The translations under genes were made by a program, and so were the position numbers. This document shows positions 56,091-64,000 of a stretch of 64,000 nucleotides of DNA, in pieces. The notes below the pieces were generated by a model. The model ran no database searches and was not told the DNA's origin. It saw nothing but the letters and a program-made list of their open reading frames with translations. This DNA comes from Paenibacillus sp. FSL R7-0273. Its GTDB lineage: Bacteria > Bacillota > Bacilli > Paenibacillales > Paenibacillaceae. How positions within the stretch are numbered: position 1 is the first letter of the stretch; each line of letters starts with the position of its first letter. The DNA is taken from NCBI RefSeq assembly GCF_000758625.1, contig NZ_CP009283.1:2491501-2555500 (forward strand), written 5' to 3'.

Positions 56091-57323
56091 ATGTCTGTAA
56101 GTACGCAAGACCGGGCATCCGCGAAACCGGGGGTGTCGACTGCCAAGGCCGGCACCGGCGGGCTCCTGCTGGTGCTGGGTATTATTTTTGTGGCCGCCGC
56201 CCTGCGTGCGCCGTTTACGTCCGTCGGTCCGCTGCTGAAGCTGATCCGGGACGATCTGGGTCTGTCCAATACGCAGGCCGGGTTTATCACAACGCTGCCG
56301 CTGCTTGCATTTGCCTTGCTGTCGCCGTTTGCACCGCGGCTGGCCCGCCGCTTCGGGCTGGCCCGGGTGCTGCTGCTCGCAATGCTGGCATTATCTGCAG
56401 GGATACTCATCCGTTCTGCTGCGGGTGCGTTTACCTTTTTCGCAGGCACAGCGGTTATAGGACTGGCTATTGCCGTCTGTAACGTTCTGCTTCCCGGGCT
56501 GATCAAGGGGAGGTTCCCCGCCCGGATTGGACTGATGACCGGCATATATACAGTCTCAATGAACCTGTGTGCGGCTGCTGCCTCGGGTTTCAGTGTACCG
56601 CTTGCCGCTGAAGCAGGCTTCGGCTGGCGCGGAACGCTTCTGATGTGGTTTATCATTGCTGTTCTGGCTGTCGCATTGTGGATTCCGCAATTAAAGAGCT
56701 CCGTTCAAAGTAAAGGAGGCCAGGGAGGGAAAGCTTCCGTAAATGTATGGAAGTCACCTCTGGCCTGGCAGGTTACCCTGTTTATGGGGCTGCAGTCCCT
56801 GCTCTACTATGTCTTGATCTCCTGGTTCTCGGTCATTTTGAGCGAACGGGGGATGACTCTGGCCCAGGCGGGCTGGATTCTGTCGCTGATGCAGCTTGCC
56901 CAGTTGCCGTTCACTTTTTTTGTGCCGCTGTGGGCAGGAAGATTAAAGAACCAGCGCGGGCTTGTTCTTATTACATCGGTTCTGTTCTTTACCGGGATTC
57001 TCGGCATCTGGCTGGGCAGTACCTCCTGGATGGCGCTGTGGGCGGTCTGCATCGGGATCGGCGGCGGCTTTGCCTTCGGTCTGGCGATGATGTTCTTCAG
57101 CCTGCGGACAAGAAATGTGCAGGAGGCAAGCGAGCTGTCCGGTATGGCCCAGTCTGTGGGCTATCTGCTGGCGGCTATGGGTCCCGCGCTGTTCGGGCTG
57201 CTCCATGATGCAACTGGCAGCTGGAACCTGCCGCTGGCTCTGCTCGCCGCAGCAGCGCTGCTGTTATTCGCTGCCGGTATGGGAGCAGGCAGAAATAAAT
57301 ACGTAGACAGCAGCCGGGGCTGA
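56091..57323 (+). CDS. MFS transporter, CynX/NimT (cyanate permease-like) family
   Basis: A 410-residue major-facilitator protein with about 12 membrane helices in two halves and a charged central loop near 200-220. The N-terminal region shows LRAPFTSVGPLLKLIRDDLG, typical of the CynX/NimT group, and the A-loop motif RLARRFGLARV. Family members carry cyanate, nitroimidazole or other small anions; the substrate here is unknown. AAGGAGG (56078-56084) fixes ATG 56091, and TATAAT at 55999 is a possible -10. It converges with the methyltransferase gene. Confidence 0.88.
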   Translation: MSVSTQDRASAKPGVSTAKAGTGGLLLVLGIIFVAAALRAPFTSVGPLLKLIRDDLGLSNTQAGFITTLPLLAFALLSPFAPRLARRFGLARVLLLAMLALSAGILIRSAAGAFTFFAGTAVIGLAIAVCNVLLPGLIKGRFPARIGLMTGIYTVSMNLCAAAASGFSVPLAAEAGFGWRGTLLMWFIIAVLAVALWIPQLKSSVQSKGGQGGKASVNVWKSPLAWQVTLFMGLQSLLYYVLISWFSVILSERGMTLAQAGWILSLMQLAQLPFTFFVPLWAGRLKNQRGLVLITSVLFFTGILGIWLGSTSWMALWAVCIGIGGGFAFGLAMMFFSLRTRNVQEASELSGMAQSVGYLLAAMGPALFGLLHDATGSWNLPLALLAAAALLLFAAGMGAGRNKYVDSSRG

Positions 57324-57345
57324 TAGAGCCGGCAGGCTGTAAATG

Positions 57346-57388
57346 AGATCGCACTGGACAATGCTTGCCCGTGCGGTCTTATTTTTTA
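57346..57388 (+). terminator. Terminator of the MFS gene
   Basis: GATCGCAC (57347-57354) pairs with GTGCGGTC (57371-57378), followed by TTATTTTTT, overlapping the last codons of the convergent gene. Confidence 0.75.
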
Positions 57389-58137
57389 ATGGCAGTGACC
57401 CGGATTCTGCGGTAATCCATCACCCAGACGCCGTCTTGAAACAGCCGGGGCTTAAGCTCCTGCTCCATATAGGCAAGCACTTCCTTCCGCTCTTGAGGAG
57501 TAAGCACGCTCAGTATGCCGTCGGCAAATGTATTCAGCCAGCTTCTGAAGCCGTCCTCTCCGCCTGCCAGCGGGGTAGGGCGGTCATAGCAGAGCGCAAG
57601 CCCGGCGGTCAGCCCGTGCTGCTCCAGCAGTGAGGTGTATTCTGCGATACCAGGGAAATACCAGGGCAGCGAGAGCTTATCGGGGCACCCTGCAGCAGCA
57701 AAGGCGGCAGGCAGTGTGTCCACGACTGAAGCGATATTGCCCTGGCCGCCGAATTCGGCGACAAAGCGCCCGCCGGGACGCAGGCTTGCGGCAATGCTCG
57801 CTGCTGCACCACTGGCATCCTTCAGCCAGTGCAAGGCGGCATTGCTGAAGACGGCATCTGCAGGCGTAGCTGCGGTATAGCTCTGGCCGTCAGCCAGAAT
57901 GAATGCAAGCTGCGGATGTTTATGACGGGCTGTAGCGAGCATCTCAGACGAGGCATCGATTCCGGTAACAACAGCGCCATGGCCTGCAATTGCGGCAGCC
58001 AGGTCGCCGGTTCCGCAGCCCCAATCGAGGATGCGTTCTCCAGCCTCGGGCTTCAGCAGACCGATCAGGGACTCCCCGTATTGGGACACAAACGCCATAT
58101 CCTTATCATAAGTTCCGGTATTCCACTTCTGATTCAT
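57379..58137 (-). CDS. Class I SAM-dependent methyltransferase
   Basis: A 252-residue methyltransferase resembling trans-aconitate 2-methyltransferase-like enzymes. Motif I is ILDWGCGTGDLAAAI, motif II contains VTGIDASSEML, and VFSNAALHWLKD is the family's post-motif segment. Substrate unknown. The frame reaches 58158, but that ATG lies on the AAAGG site; ATG 58137 (MNQKWNTGTYDKDM) has GGAAAGGTG about 12 nt upstream and matches usual starts. It lies 99 bp downstream of the LysE gene on the same strand. Confidence 0.85.
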   Translation of the reverse strand: MNQKWNTGTYDKDMAFVSQYGESLIGLLKPEAGERILDWGCGTGDLAAAIAGHGAVVTGIDASSEMLATARHKHPQLAFILADGQSYTAATPADAVFSNAALHWLKDASGAAASIAASLRPGGRFVAEFGGQGNIASVVDTLPAAFAAAGCPDKLSLPWYFPGIAEYTSLLEQHGLTAGLALCYDRPTPLAGGEDGFRSWLNTFADGILSVLTPQERKEVLAYMEQELKPRLFQDGVWVMDYRRIRVTAIKK

Positions 58138-58236
58138 GCATGCAACACACCTTTCCATACTTGGTTTAATTATGTTGTAACATGGCAGCCGGTTATAAGT
58201 GAAATATATAAAGATTATCAGTTCTATAGCTTTAAC

Positions 58237-58842
58237 CTATTGAAATACAGAGAAAATGCCGTAAAGGCTGAACAGAATGAGAAGAACGGCAGAAGTCCGG
58301 CTAAGAAGAAGGCTGAAGGATCCGGGAAGCCTGCCCCGGATCCATACTATTATAAGGGTCAGAAGCAGCCACCAGCCGAAGGAGCCGATTGCAATGCCGG
58401 CCGGGAGAAGCAGCGAGCGTCCGCTTGTGCCGCCCAGGGAAGCAGCCAGCGCGATGAAGCTGAGGACGGTTGCCGGGTTGGAGACGGTTAACAGATAGGA
58501 AGAGATGAAGCAGTAGAGGCTTCCGCGGTGCGGCATCTCGGCGGAAGCGGCTGCATCTGCCGACCGCCAGGCTATGACTCCGAGATAAAGGATGAACAGC
58601 GAGCCCAGCAGCTTCAGCGGTATGGCATATCCGGAAGTGAACTCACCCGCTGCCCGGAATCCGGTTACCGCAATAAGGGCGTAGCTGGTATCTGCCAGAG
58701 CAATGCCGGCGCCGGTGGCAAGACCGGCTGACAGTCCCTGCCGCAGAGTACGGTTCATGCAGAGCAGCGACACCGGTCCGACCGGTGCGGCAATCAGAAA
58801 GCCGAAGCCCAGGCCGCTGAGCAGAGCAGGCCAAGGCATCAT
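58237..58842 (-). CDS. LysE-family amino-acid exporter
   Basis: A 201-residue membrane protein with about six helices. The family opening GFLIAAPVGPVSLLCMNRTL is present near 14-33 and YLLTVSNPATVLSF near 115-128. LysE/RhtB proteins export amino acids or related small molecules; the substrate is unknown. Its ATG overlaps the stop of the Lrp-type gene by 4 nt, so it is translationally coupled to that regulator, which probably controls it in response to an amino acid. Confidence 0.9.
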   Translation of the reverse strand: MMPWPALLSGLGFGFLIAAPVGPVSLLCMNRTLRQGLSAGLATGAGIALADTSYALIAVTGFRAAGEFTSGYAIPLKLLGSLFILYLGVIAWRSADAAASAEMPHRGSLYCFISSYLLTVSNPATVLSFIALAASLGGTSGRSLLLPAGIAIGSFGWWLLLTLIIVWIRGRLPGSFSLLLSRTSAVLLILFSLYGIFSVFQ

Positions 58843-59312
58843 GGTGTACCGTTCCCGTGCGGCAGGGGGATATTCGGGGTTTCTTTTACGGTGCCGAGAA
58901 TAATAGTTGTCCTGGTGCGGACGATGCCCGGCAGGCTCTTCAGCTCGTCGCTGATAATCCGGTCCAGATCCCGTGTTCCCCTGCAGCGCACCTTAAGGAC
59001 ATAATCATCGTCACCGGCGGTATGATGGCATTCCTGAATTTCCGGCAGCTTTTGCACAAGGTCAAGAAAAGCCTGCCGGTGTGCCGGACGCTCAAGTGAG
59101 ACTGCGACCAGTGCCCCGAGTCCATAGCCGGCGGATTCGGCGTCAATCAGCGCGGTATACCCTTTAATAATTCCCTGCTCCTCCAAGCGTCTGACCCGGT
59201 CAGCAGCAGCCGGGGAGGACAGGCCCAGCAGGCCGGCAAGCTCTGCCCACGTAATTCTTCCGTTGCTCATAAGCGCTTCGATAATTTTGATATCCAAAGA
59301 ATTCACGTTCAT
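58839..59312 (-). CDS. Lrp/AsnC-family transcriptional regulator
   Basis: A 157-residue regulator. The N-terminal winged helix-turn-helix is LDIKIIEALMSNGRITWAEL through SSPAAADRVRRLEEQGIIKG. The C-terminal RAM ligand domain (about 70-145) includes IQECHHTAGDDDYVLKV. It binds amino-acid effectors as octamers in the family. AAAGGA precedes the ATG. It is the first gene of the regulator-exporter pair and likely controls the LysE gene. The AT-rich region upstream (59313-59400) could hold its operator, but no clear palindrome is defined. Confidence 0.9.
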   Translation of the reverse strand: MNVNSLDIKIIEALMSNGRITWAELAGLLGLSSPAAADRVRRLEEQGIIKGYTALIDAESAGYGLGALVAVSLERPAHRQAFLDLVQKLPEIQECHHTAGDDDYVLKVRCRGTRDLDRIISDELKSLPGIVRTRTTIILGTVKETPNIPLPHGNGTP

Positions 59313-59443
59313 TATCCTTTCTTTATTAGGTTTATAATCATATATAACTAATTATATAAATAAAAAATGATAATTTACAGTGTTTTTTAATGTTTTATAT
59401 ATAGTAATCCGGATGATGCGCGGAGAAATATGAGTAAAACCTC

Positions 59444-59472
59444 TTGCTTTTAATCACGAAAGAGAGTATATT
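59444..59472 (+). promoter_or_regulatory. Promoter of tRNA-Leu
   Basis: TTGCTT (59444-59449), a 17-bp spacer and TATATT (59467-59472), about 40 nt upstream of the tRNA. Confidence 0.7.
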
Positions 59473-59510
59473 CTTAATTACGGTGATTGAATCACTGAGA
59501 TACATAATTT

Positions 59511-59594
59511 GCGGTCGTGGCGGAATTGGCAGACGCGCACGGTTCAGGTCCGTGTGGTAGCAATACCGTGGAGGTTCGAGTCCTCTCGACCGCA
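59511..59594 (+). tRNA. tRNA-Leu (anticodon CAG)
   Basis: The acceptor GCGGTCG (59511-59517) pairs with CGACCGC (59587-59593) and the discriminator is A. The anticodon stem-loop CACGG-TTCAGGT-CCGTG gives anticodon CAG. A long variable arm (TGGTAGCAATACCG) and the TTCGAGTC T-loop are typical of leucine tRNA. The sequence after A is TCA, so CCA is not encoded. Confidence 0.95.
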
Positions 59595-59606
59595 TCATAA
59601 CCATTA

Positions 59607-59632
59607 AACCCTTCTAAACGAAGGGTTTTTTG
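59607..59632 (+). terminator. Terminator of tRNA-Leu
   Basis: AACCCTTC pairs with GAAGGGTT around TAAAC, followed by a T-run. Confidence 0.9.
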
Positions 59633-59798
59633 TTTGTCTTTGACTTATCTGATATCCTCAATCACACTGGTGATTGGGGATTTTGTATAAATAGATGTCA
59701 TCTTTCGTTCTGGGGCTTCAGAACCCGGGCAAGTTAGCCGAAAAAAGGTATAATATAAATGAGTTGAGACCCTGAATTTTACAGAGGAGGCAATGTCT

Positions 59799-62700
59799 TT
59801 GACCGATATCCTTTACAAAAATCTATTCCTGCGGTCTTCTTCCGGATTTGCGGTCGTTTCACTTAAGGACGGGCTTATTGAGCTGGCGAATCCTGCACTG
59901 TGCCGCATGTTTGGATATACCGAGAAGGAGTTTCTGGGTCTCCGTTATCTGGATATATCGTGTGCAGAGGAGATAGACCGGGAGGATCAGGAACGGGTAA
60001 TGAGGCTCCTGCTGAACAGTCCGGGTGCGTCAGTGGACAGCGAAGAGCTGTTTATCCGCAAGAGCGGGGACATGTTCTGGGCTGCTCTGCACCTGTCACT
60101 CGTTATGGATGAAGCTGCCGGAATTCCTGTATATATGATTGCCGAGCTGCAGGACATTACAGAGCGTAAGGAAGCAGAACAAAGAATCCGTAAGGAACAT
60201 AACCTCTATAATCTGATTACCAGCAATACACCGGATATGATCTCGCTGGCTGAGCCTGACGGGACCATTAAATATGTGTCACCTTCCGTGGAGAAGATGC
60301 TGGGATATCCGGCCCATGAAATGCTCGGCAAAAAAAGACCTGAGTATTATCATCAGGAGGATGCCGATGAGATGAGGGAGCCGGGAAAGCTCTATTCGGA
60401 TAAGGATGTATTTACGAGAAGGGTCAGGCATAAGAACGGGAACTACCTCTGGATTGAAAGCTCCTTTCAGGTGATGCGGGATGCTGAAGGGGAAGTGGAA
60501 CAGGTGCTGACCGTGGCCCGGGACATTACAGAGCGCAAGAAATATGAGGATATGCTGGCAAGCGCCCAATTTTTGGCCAAAATGGGCTCCTGGGAGTGGG
60601 ATCATGCCCGGAAGGAGCTGACAGTTTCCAAGGAGCTGCGCCATATCTTCGGATATACCAGCGACTGCAGCAATCACTCCCTGTACGATCCGCAGCTGAT
60701 TCAGGACCGGATTGATCCGGAGGATTTGCCGGAATTAATGAAGGCCATCCGGGAGTGTCTGAATACCGGCGGAAGCGGCAGTATGGTATTCCGGATTACA
60801 GCGGCGGAAGGGAGCCGGAAGTACATCAGTGCCCAGTGGGAAGCGGTTTACGGAGACCTCGGAGAGACGCGTCAGATCAGCGGTGTAGCCCAGGACGTGA
60901 CTGCACGCCGGGTTATGGAGGAGCAGCTGCGGGACAGCGAGCTGAATTACCGGCTGATCTCGGAAAATTCCCAGGATTTCATCACGCGCAATGCGGCAGA
61001 CGGAGATGCGACTTATCTGTATGCCTCACCTGTCTGCCAGCAGATGTTCGGCTATACGCCCGAGGAGATGGTCGGGACAAAGGGAATGGGATATATCCAT
61101 CCGGAAGATGAGGCCCGGGTCCAGCAGTATATTCTTGACGGGATGGACGGGATAAGGCTGGAGCCGATTGTGTTCCGCTTTTTGTGCAAGGACGGCTCCT
61201 ATCTGTGGGTGGAGACGACGCTGCGCCATATCCGTTACGGCACCGGGGGGACTGATGAGATCATCGGCGTAACCCGGGATGTCTCGGACCGCAAGCAATA
61301 CGAGCTGAAAATGATGGAAAGTGAAAACCGCTACAAATCGCTGTTTGAGTATAACCCCTCCGCTATTCTGGCAATGGCGCTTGACGGCCGCATCGAATCG
61401 CTGAATGCCAGCCTGCAGCACCTTACCGGCTATACCCGTGATACGCTGCTCAACTCCTCATACAGTGAGCTTATCGATCCGGAGGGGCTGGACTTTGTGG
61501 CTGAGCGTTTCACACTGGCTGCCGGCGGGGCGGCACAGTCCTTTGAGTGCAGGCTGATCCGCAGAGAGGGGCAGCTGGTTGAGGCAGGGATGATTTATGT
61601 GCCAATCATGCAGGATTCCCGGGTCACTGGTGTATTTGCCATTATAAGTGATATTACAGAGCGCAAACGGCATCTGGAGCAGATTGAAAAGCTTAGCTAT
61701 GAGCATGCGCTGATTCTGAATTCGGTCAGCGAGGGGATTTTTGGCATCAGTCTGGCCGGGGAAACGGTATTTATTAATCCTGCAGCCTCTGCAATGCTTG
61801 GCTTTGATTCTGTCCAGGGCGGAGGAAGCATCGAATTGCATGCCATACAGCAGACCAGGCTGGACGGCGATCCTTATCCGGGAGGCGGCAAAACGCTGCC
61901 GGAATGGTTCTCCGAGCATTTGTCCTATGATGAGAAGGAGGGTGTATTCTGGCGGCAGGACGGCTCTAGCTTCCTGGTCCGGTACCGGATGACTCCGCTG
62001 TTCGACAACGGGGTGCAGAAGGGCATTGTGGTCGTATTCCGTGATATTACGGAGGAAAAAGCAATTGTACGGGCCAAGGAATCAGCCGAGCAGGCCGACC
62101 GGGCCAAATCGGAATTTCTGGCCATTATGAGCCATGAGCTGCGTACACCGATGAACGGCATTATCGGAATGACCGACTTGCTTACAGGCACCGAGCTGAA
62201 CGAGGAGCAGGAATATTACACGCAGATTATCAGTAAAAGCAGTGCCTCGCTGCTGCATATTCTGAACGAGGTGCTCGACTTCAGTAAAATAGAGGCGGGA
62301 ATGATGACGGTTGACCTGCAGACGGTTGATCTCCGGCAGGTATTGGCTCATGTTACCGAAATCTTTTACCCGCGGGTGATGGAAAAAGGGCTTGTCCTGG
62401 ATACGGAGCTTGATCCCGCGCTGCCGCCGCTGCTGGTTACCGATGAAATGAGGCTGCGCCAGATCCTGATTAACCTGATTGGAAATGCCGTTAAATTTAC
62501 AGATGAGGGCTCAGTCCGGCTGTCTGTGAGGCTGGAGGCATCCCTGGAAACCGGTGTGGTAATCCTGAAATTTACCGTAAAGGATACCGGGATCGGCATT
62601 GCTCCGGAGAGCCAGGGGCTGCTGTTCCAGTCCTTTTCGCAGCTGCACCCGTCCATTAACCGCAAGTACGGGGGGACCGGACTGGGACTGGCCATCAGCA

Positions 62701-63266
62701 AAAAGCTGGTCGAGCTGCTGGGCGGGGCAATCGGTGTGGACAGCAGGGAGGGCGAAGGGGCGGAGTTCTATTTCACAATCGAGGCCCTGCTTCCGCGGCA
62801 GGATTCATCCCAGGAGTATATCACGGCTGGCGAAGGCGGCAAGCAGGTGACGGTGAAGAACAGGCCCAGCGAGTATTCATTCGGTGAATTTGGCCCGCTG
62901 TCGATTCTGATTGCCGAGGACCACCCGGTGAACCTGCAGATTATGCAGGCCTATCTCAAGAAGCGGGGTTATGCTGCGGATGCTGTCCTGAACGGGCTGC
63001 AGGCAGTGGAGGCAGTGCGGCTCCACCGCTATGATCTGGTGTTTATGGATGTCCAGATGCCGCTGCTGGACGGGTTTGAAGCGGCTATGCGGATCAGAGA
63101 GGAGCATGGCCGGTACCCTGTAATTATAGGAGCTACAGCTTTTGCCCAGAAGGAAGACAAGGAGATGTGCCTGAGGGCAGGCATGCAGGATTTCATCTCC
63201 AAGCCGATCCGCCCGGAGGAGCTGGACAGGGTGCTCAGGGAGTGGTCAGTCCAGCTCCGCCAGTAG
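59799..63266 (+). CDS. Hybrid sensor histidine kinase with six PAS domains and a C-terminal receiver
   Basis: A soluble signalling kinase of about 1155 residues. Six PAS/PAC modules (about 5-128, 139-255, 256-379, 380-505, 506-633 and 634-763) end in repeated DITERK-like motifs. Then come HisKA with the phosphoacceptor His779 (MSHELRTPMNGIIG), an HATPase_c domain (N box INLIGNAVKF; G1 DTGIGI; G2 GGTGLGLA), and a receiver with Asp1084 (LVFMDVQMPLLDG). No membrane segment is seen, so it senses cytosolic cues. There is no Hpt domain, so a separate phosphotransfer partner is likely. GAGGAGG (59784-59790) is 2 nt from ATG 59793 but 8 nt from TTG 59799, so TTG is preferred. Confidence 0.88.
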   Translation: MTDILYKNLFLRSSSGFAVVSLKDGLIELANPALCRMFGYTEKEFLGLRYLDISCAEEIDREDQERVMRLLLNSPGASVDSEELFIRKSGDMFWAALHLSLVMDEAAGIPVYMIAELQDITERKEAEQRIRKEHNLYNLITSNTPDMISLAEPDGTIKYVSPSVEKMLGYPAHEMLGKKRPEYYHQEDADEMREPGKLYSDKDVFTRRVRHKNGNYLWIESSFQVMRDAEGEVEQVLTVARDITERKKYEDMLASAQFLAKMGSWEWDHARKELTVSKELRHIFGYTSDCSNHSLYDPQLIQDRIDPEDLPELMKAIRECLNTGGSGSMVFRITAAEGSRKYISAQWEAVYGDLGETRQISGVAQDVTARRVMEEQLRDSELNYRLISENSQDFITRNAADGDATYLYASPVCQQMFGYTPEEMVGTKGMGYIHPEDEARVQQYILDGMDGIRLEPIVFRFLCKDGSYLWVETTLRHIRYGTGGTDEIIGVTRDVSDRKQYELKMMESENRYKSLFEYNPSAILAMALDGRIESLNASLQHLTGYTRDTLLNSSYSELIDPEGLDFVAERFTLAAGGAAQSFECRLIRREGQLVEAGMIYVPIMQDSRVTGVFAIISDITERKRHLEQIEKLSYEHALILNSVSEGIFGISLAGETVFINPAASAMLGFDSVQGGGSIELHAIQQTRLDGDPYPGGGKTLPEWFSEHLSYDEKEGVFWRQDGSSFLVRYRMTPLFDNGVQKGIVVVFRDITEEKAIVRAKESAEQADRAKSEFLAIMSHELRTPMNGIIGMTDLLTGTELNEEQEYYTQIISKSSASLLHILNEVLDFSKIEAGMMTVDLQTVDLRQVLAHVTEIFYPRVMEKGLVLDTELDPALPPLLVTDEMRLRQILINLIGNAVKFTDEGSVRLSVRLEASLETGVVILKFTVKDTGIGIAPESQGLLFQSFSQLHPSINRKYGGTGLGLAISKKLVELLGGAIGVDSREGEGAEFYFTIEALLPRQDSSQEYITAGEGGKQVTVKNRPSEYSFGEFGPLSILIAEDHPVNLQIMQAYLKKRGYAADAVLNGLQAVEAVRLHRYDLVFMDVQMPLLDGFEAAMRIREEHGRYPVIIGATAFAQKEDKEMCLRAGMQDFISKPIRPEELDRVLREWSVQLRQ

Positions 63267-63294
63267 GAAATCTTCATCCGGGGAGGATTTTAGT

Positions 63295-63483
63295 ATGAAG
63301 CGGCTCCTGTATACGCTGTTTGGCTTACTGTATGCGCTGGTTACTTTTTTTGGAATAGGGCCGGTGCTGTTTGCGGACGGAGCTCCGGCAGAACGGGTTA
63401 TGACGCTTGCTGCGGTGCTGCTCATTTATGTTCTGCTTACATTGGTCCTGCGGGCGTTGCTTAGACGCCTGTCCAAACGTTGA
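63295..63483 (+). CDS. Small membrane protein with two helices
   Basis: A 62-residue protein of unknown function. Two membrane helices are visible (about 4-26 and 36-56) with a positive C-terminus (RALLRRLSKR). GGGGAGG precedes the ATG. It starts 28 nt after the hybrid kinase and is probably cotranscribed with it. The promoter of the next gene overlaps its stop codon. Confidence 0.65.
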   Translation: MKRLLYTLFGLLYALVTFFGIGPVLFADGAPAERVMTLAAVLLIYVLLTLVLRALLRRLSKR

Positions 63484-63508
63484 CAAAAGCTGCTCTGCTG
63501 TCTATATT
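63480..63508 (+). promoter_or_regulatory. SigA promoter of the NusG-domain-II gene
   Basis: TTGACA (63480-63485) overlaps the TGA of the small membrane gene. After a 17-bp spacer comes TATATT (63503-63508), about 60 nt before the start codon. Confidence 0.75.
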
Positions 63509-63567
63509 TATACTATTCGTAATACTTACGTATAATTTGTGGCAGCGAGAGGATAACAGTATTTGAT

Positions 63568-63966
63568 ATGATGAAACGCGGCGATTTTATAATTATTATT
63601 CTGGTTTTGCTGCTTGCCGGCGGAGTCTACGGGTTCAGATGGCTGGATGTCCGGGGAGAGCAATATGAGCAGGGTGATCTGCAGGCGGTGATAACGATCA
63701 ACGGCAAAGCCTACCAGACGGTTACATTGACCAAGGAAGAGCAGATTATTGATATCCAGACCAAATACGGCCATAACATTCTTAAGGTATATGATTACGG
63801 CATTCAAATGACCTATTCGGATGCCCCGCTGCCTATCGCGCTGGACATGGGCTTTATCTCCAGCCCGAGGCAGCAGATTATCTGTATCCCGGCCAGGCTG
63901 ATGGTTGAGGTCGTAAACCCCGGTTCCTCGATTGACAATGATGATGAGCTGGATGCGGTTATTTAG
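63568..63966 (+). CDS. NusG domain II-containing membrane protein
   Basis: A 132-residue protein with one N-terminal membrane helix (about 7-24) and an outside NusG-domain-II beta domain (about 35-110; AVITINGKAYQTVTLTKEEQ and YSDAPLPIALDMGFIS regions). Such proteins usually precede a Gx-transporter or prenyl-diphosphate-synthase-like gene in Bacillota; the window ends before that can be checked. Function unknown. AGAGGA lies about 16 nt before the ATG, which is a long distance; ATG 63571 follows directly. Confidence 0.8.
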   Translation: MMKRGDFIIIILVLLLAGGVYGFRWLDVRGEQYEQGDLQAVITINGKAYQTVTLTKEEQIIDIQTKYGHNILKVYDYGIQMTYSDAPLPIALDMGFISSPRQQIICIPARLMVEVVNPGSSIDNDDELDAVI

Positions 63967-64000
63967 CCCCCGCTTCTTCAGGGCTGCTGCTGATCTGCTC

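Noticed and set aside
1..64000. CRISPR array, prophage or rRNA
   Set aside because: No regularly spaced identical repeats, phage structural genes or rRNA sequence were seen.

Overview
The window looks like a chromosomal segment from a Paenibacillus-type, spore-forming member of the Bacillota. The clues are many S-layer-homology (SLH) surface proteins, 'stalk' (copper-amine-oxidase N-terminal-like) domain proteins, a YjcZ-type sporulation peptide, the dgk/dck deoxynucleoside kinase pair as in Bacillus, a Btr-type AraC/binding-protein fusion, strong GGAGG ribosome sites, and moderate-to-high GC with degenerate intergenic repeats. The organism assignment is inference; no rRNA is present. One tRNA (Leu, CAG) was found.

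Layout. 62-870: clpP and a small protein. 1011-4799: an iron-siderophore uptake locus (AraC/binding-protein fusion regulator plus two FecCD permeases) with a perfect 15-bp Fur box in front of each transcription unit. 5422-7778: carboxynorspermidine synthase and decarboxylase (polyamine synthesis). 7873-8050: intergenic repeat cluster. 8079-9653: secreted RCC1-like/stalk protein, reverse strand. 9815-11088: dgk-dck. 11256-11921: AT-rich membrane protein of unknown function. 12355-37096: a 24.7-kb forward cluster of three giant exported proteins (1891, 2761 and 3319 residues; the last two end in SLH modules) closed by a small trypsin-like protease and a strong terminator. 37225-44728: stand-alone receiver domain, PatB-type C-S lyase, nucleoside hydrolase, stalk-GH18 protein, radical SAM protein and a chemoreceptor. 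44916-51526: AraC regulator, a HisS2-type histidyl-tRNA synthetase (reverse), HD phosphohydrolase, DbpA helicase and M20 peptidase. About 51.68-53.41 kb: an IS110/IS1111-type insertion sequence inside host repeats, followed by a simple-sequence tract. 53861-59312: ABC exporter with a Fur-like operator, YjcZ peptide, MFS transporter, methyltransferase, LysE exporter and Lrp regulator. 59511-63966: tRNA-Leu, a six-PAS hybrid histidine kinase, a two-helix membrane peptide and a NusG-domain-II membrane protein.

The most striking signals are these. (1) The reverse-strand leader of hisS encodes a 20-codon peptide with three consecutive His codons, followed by mutually exclusive hairpins and a 13-bp terminator. 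It looks like a ribosome-mediated histidine attenuator where a Bacillota T-box would be expected. (2) The giant surface-protein operon includes a protein whose GLUG repeats are organised into three blocks, each with its own recognisable cap. (3) The IS110/IS1111-type element has a long non-coding end bounded by an 11-bp inverted repeat, a candidate guide RNA, and it sits in host repeats. (4) Iron control appears at three places. The peptidase with a repeated insert and the SSR tract near 53.5 kb are smaller oddities.
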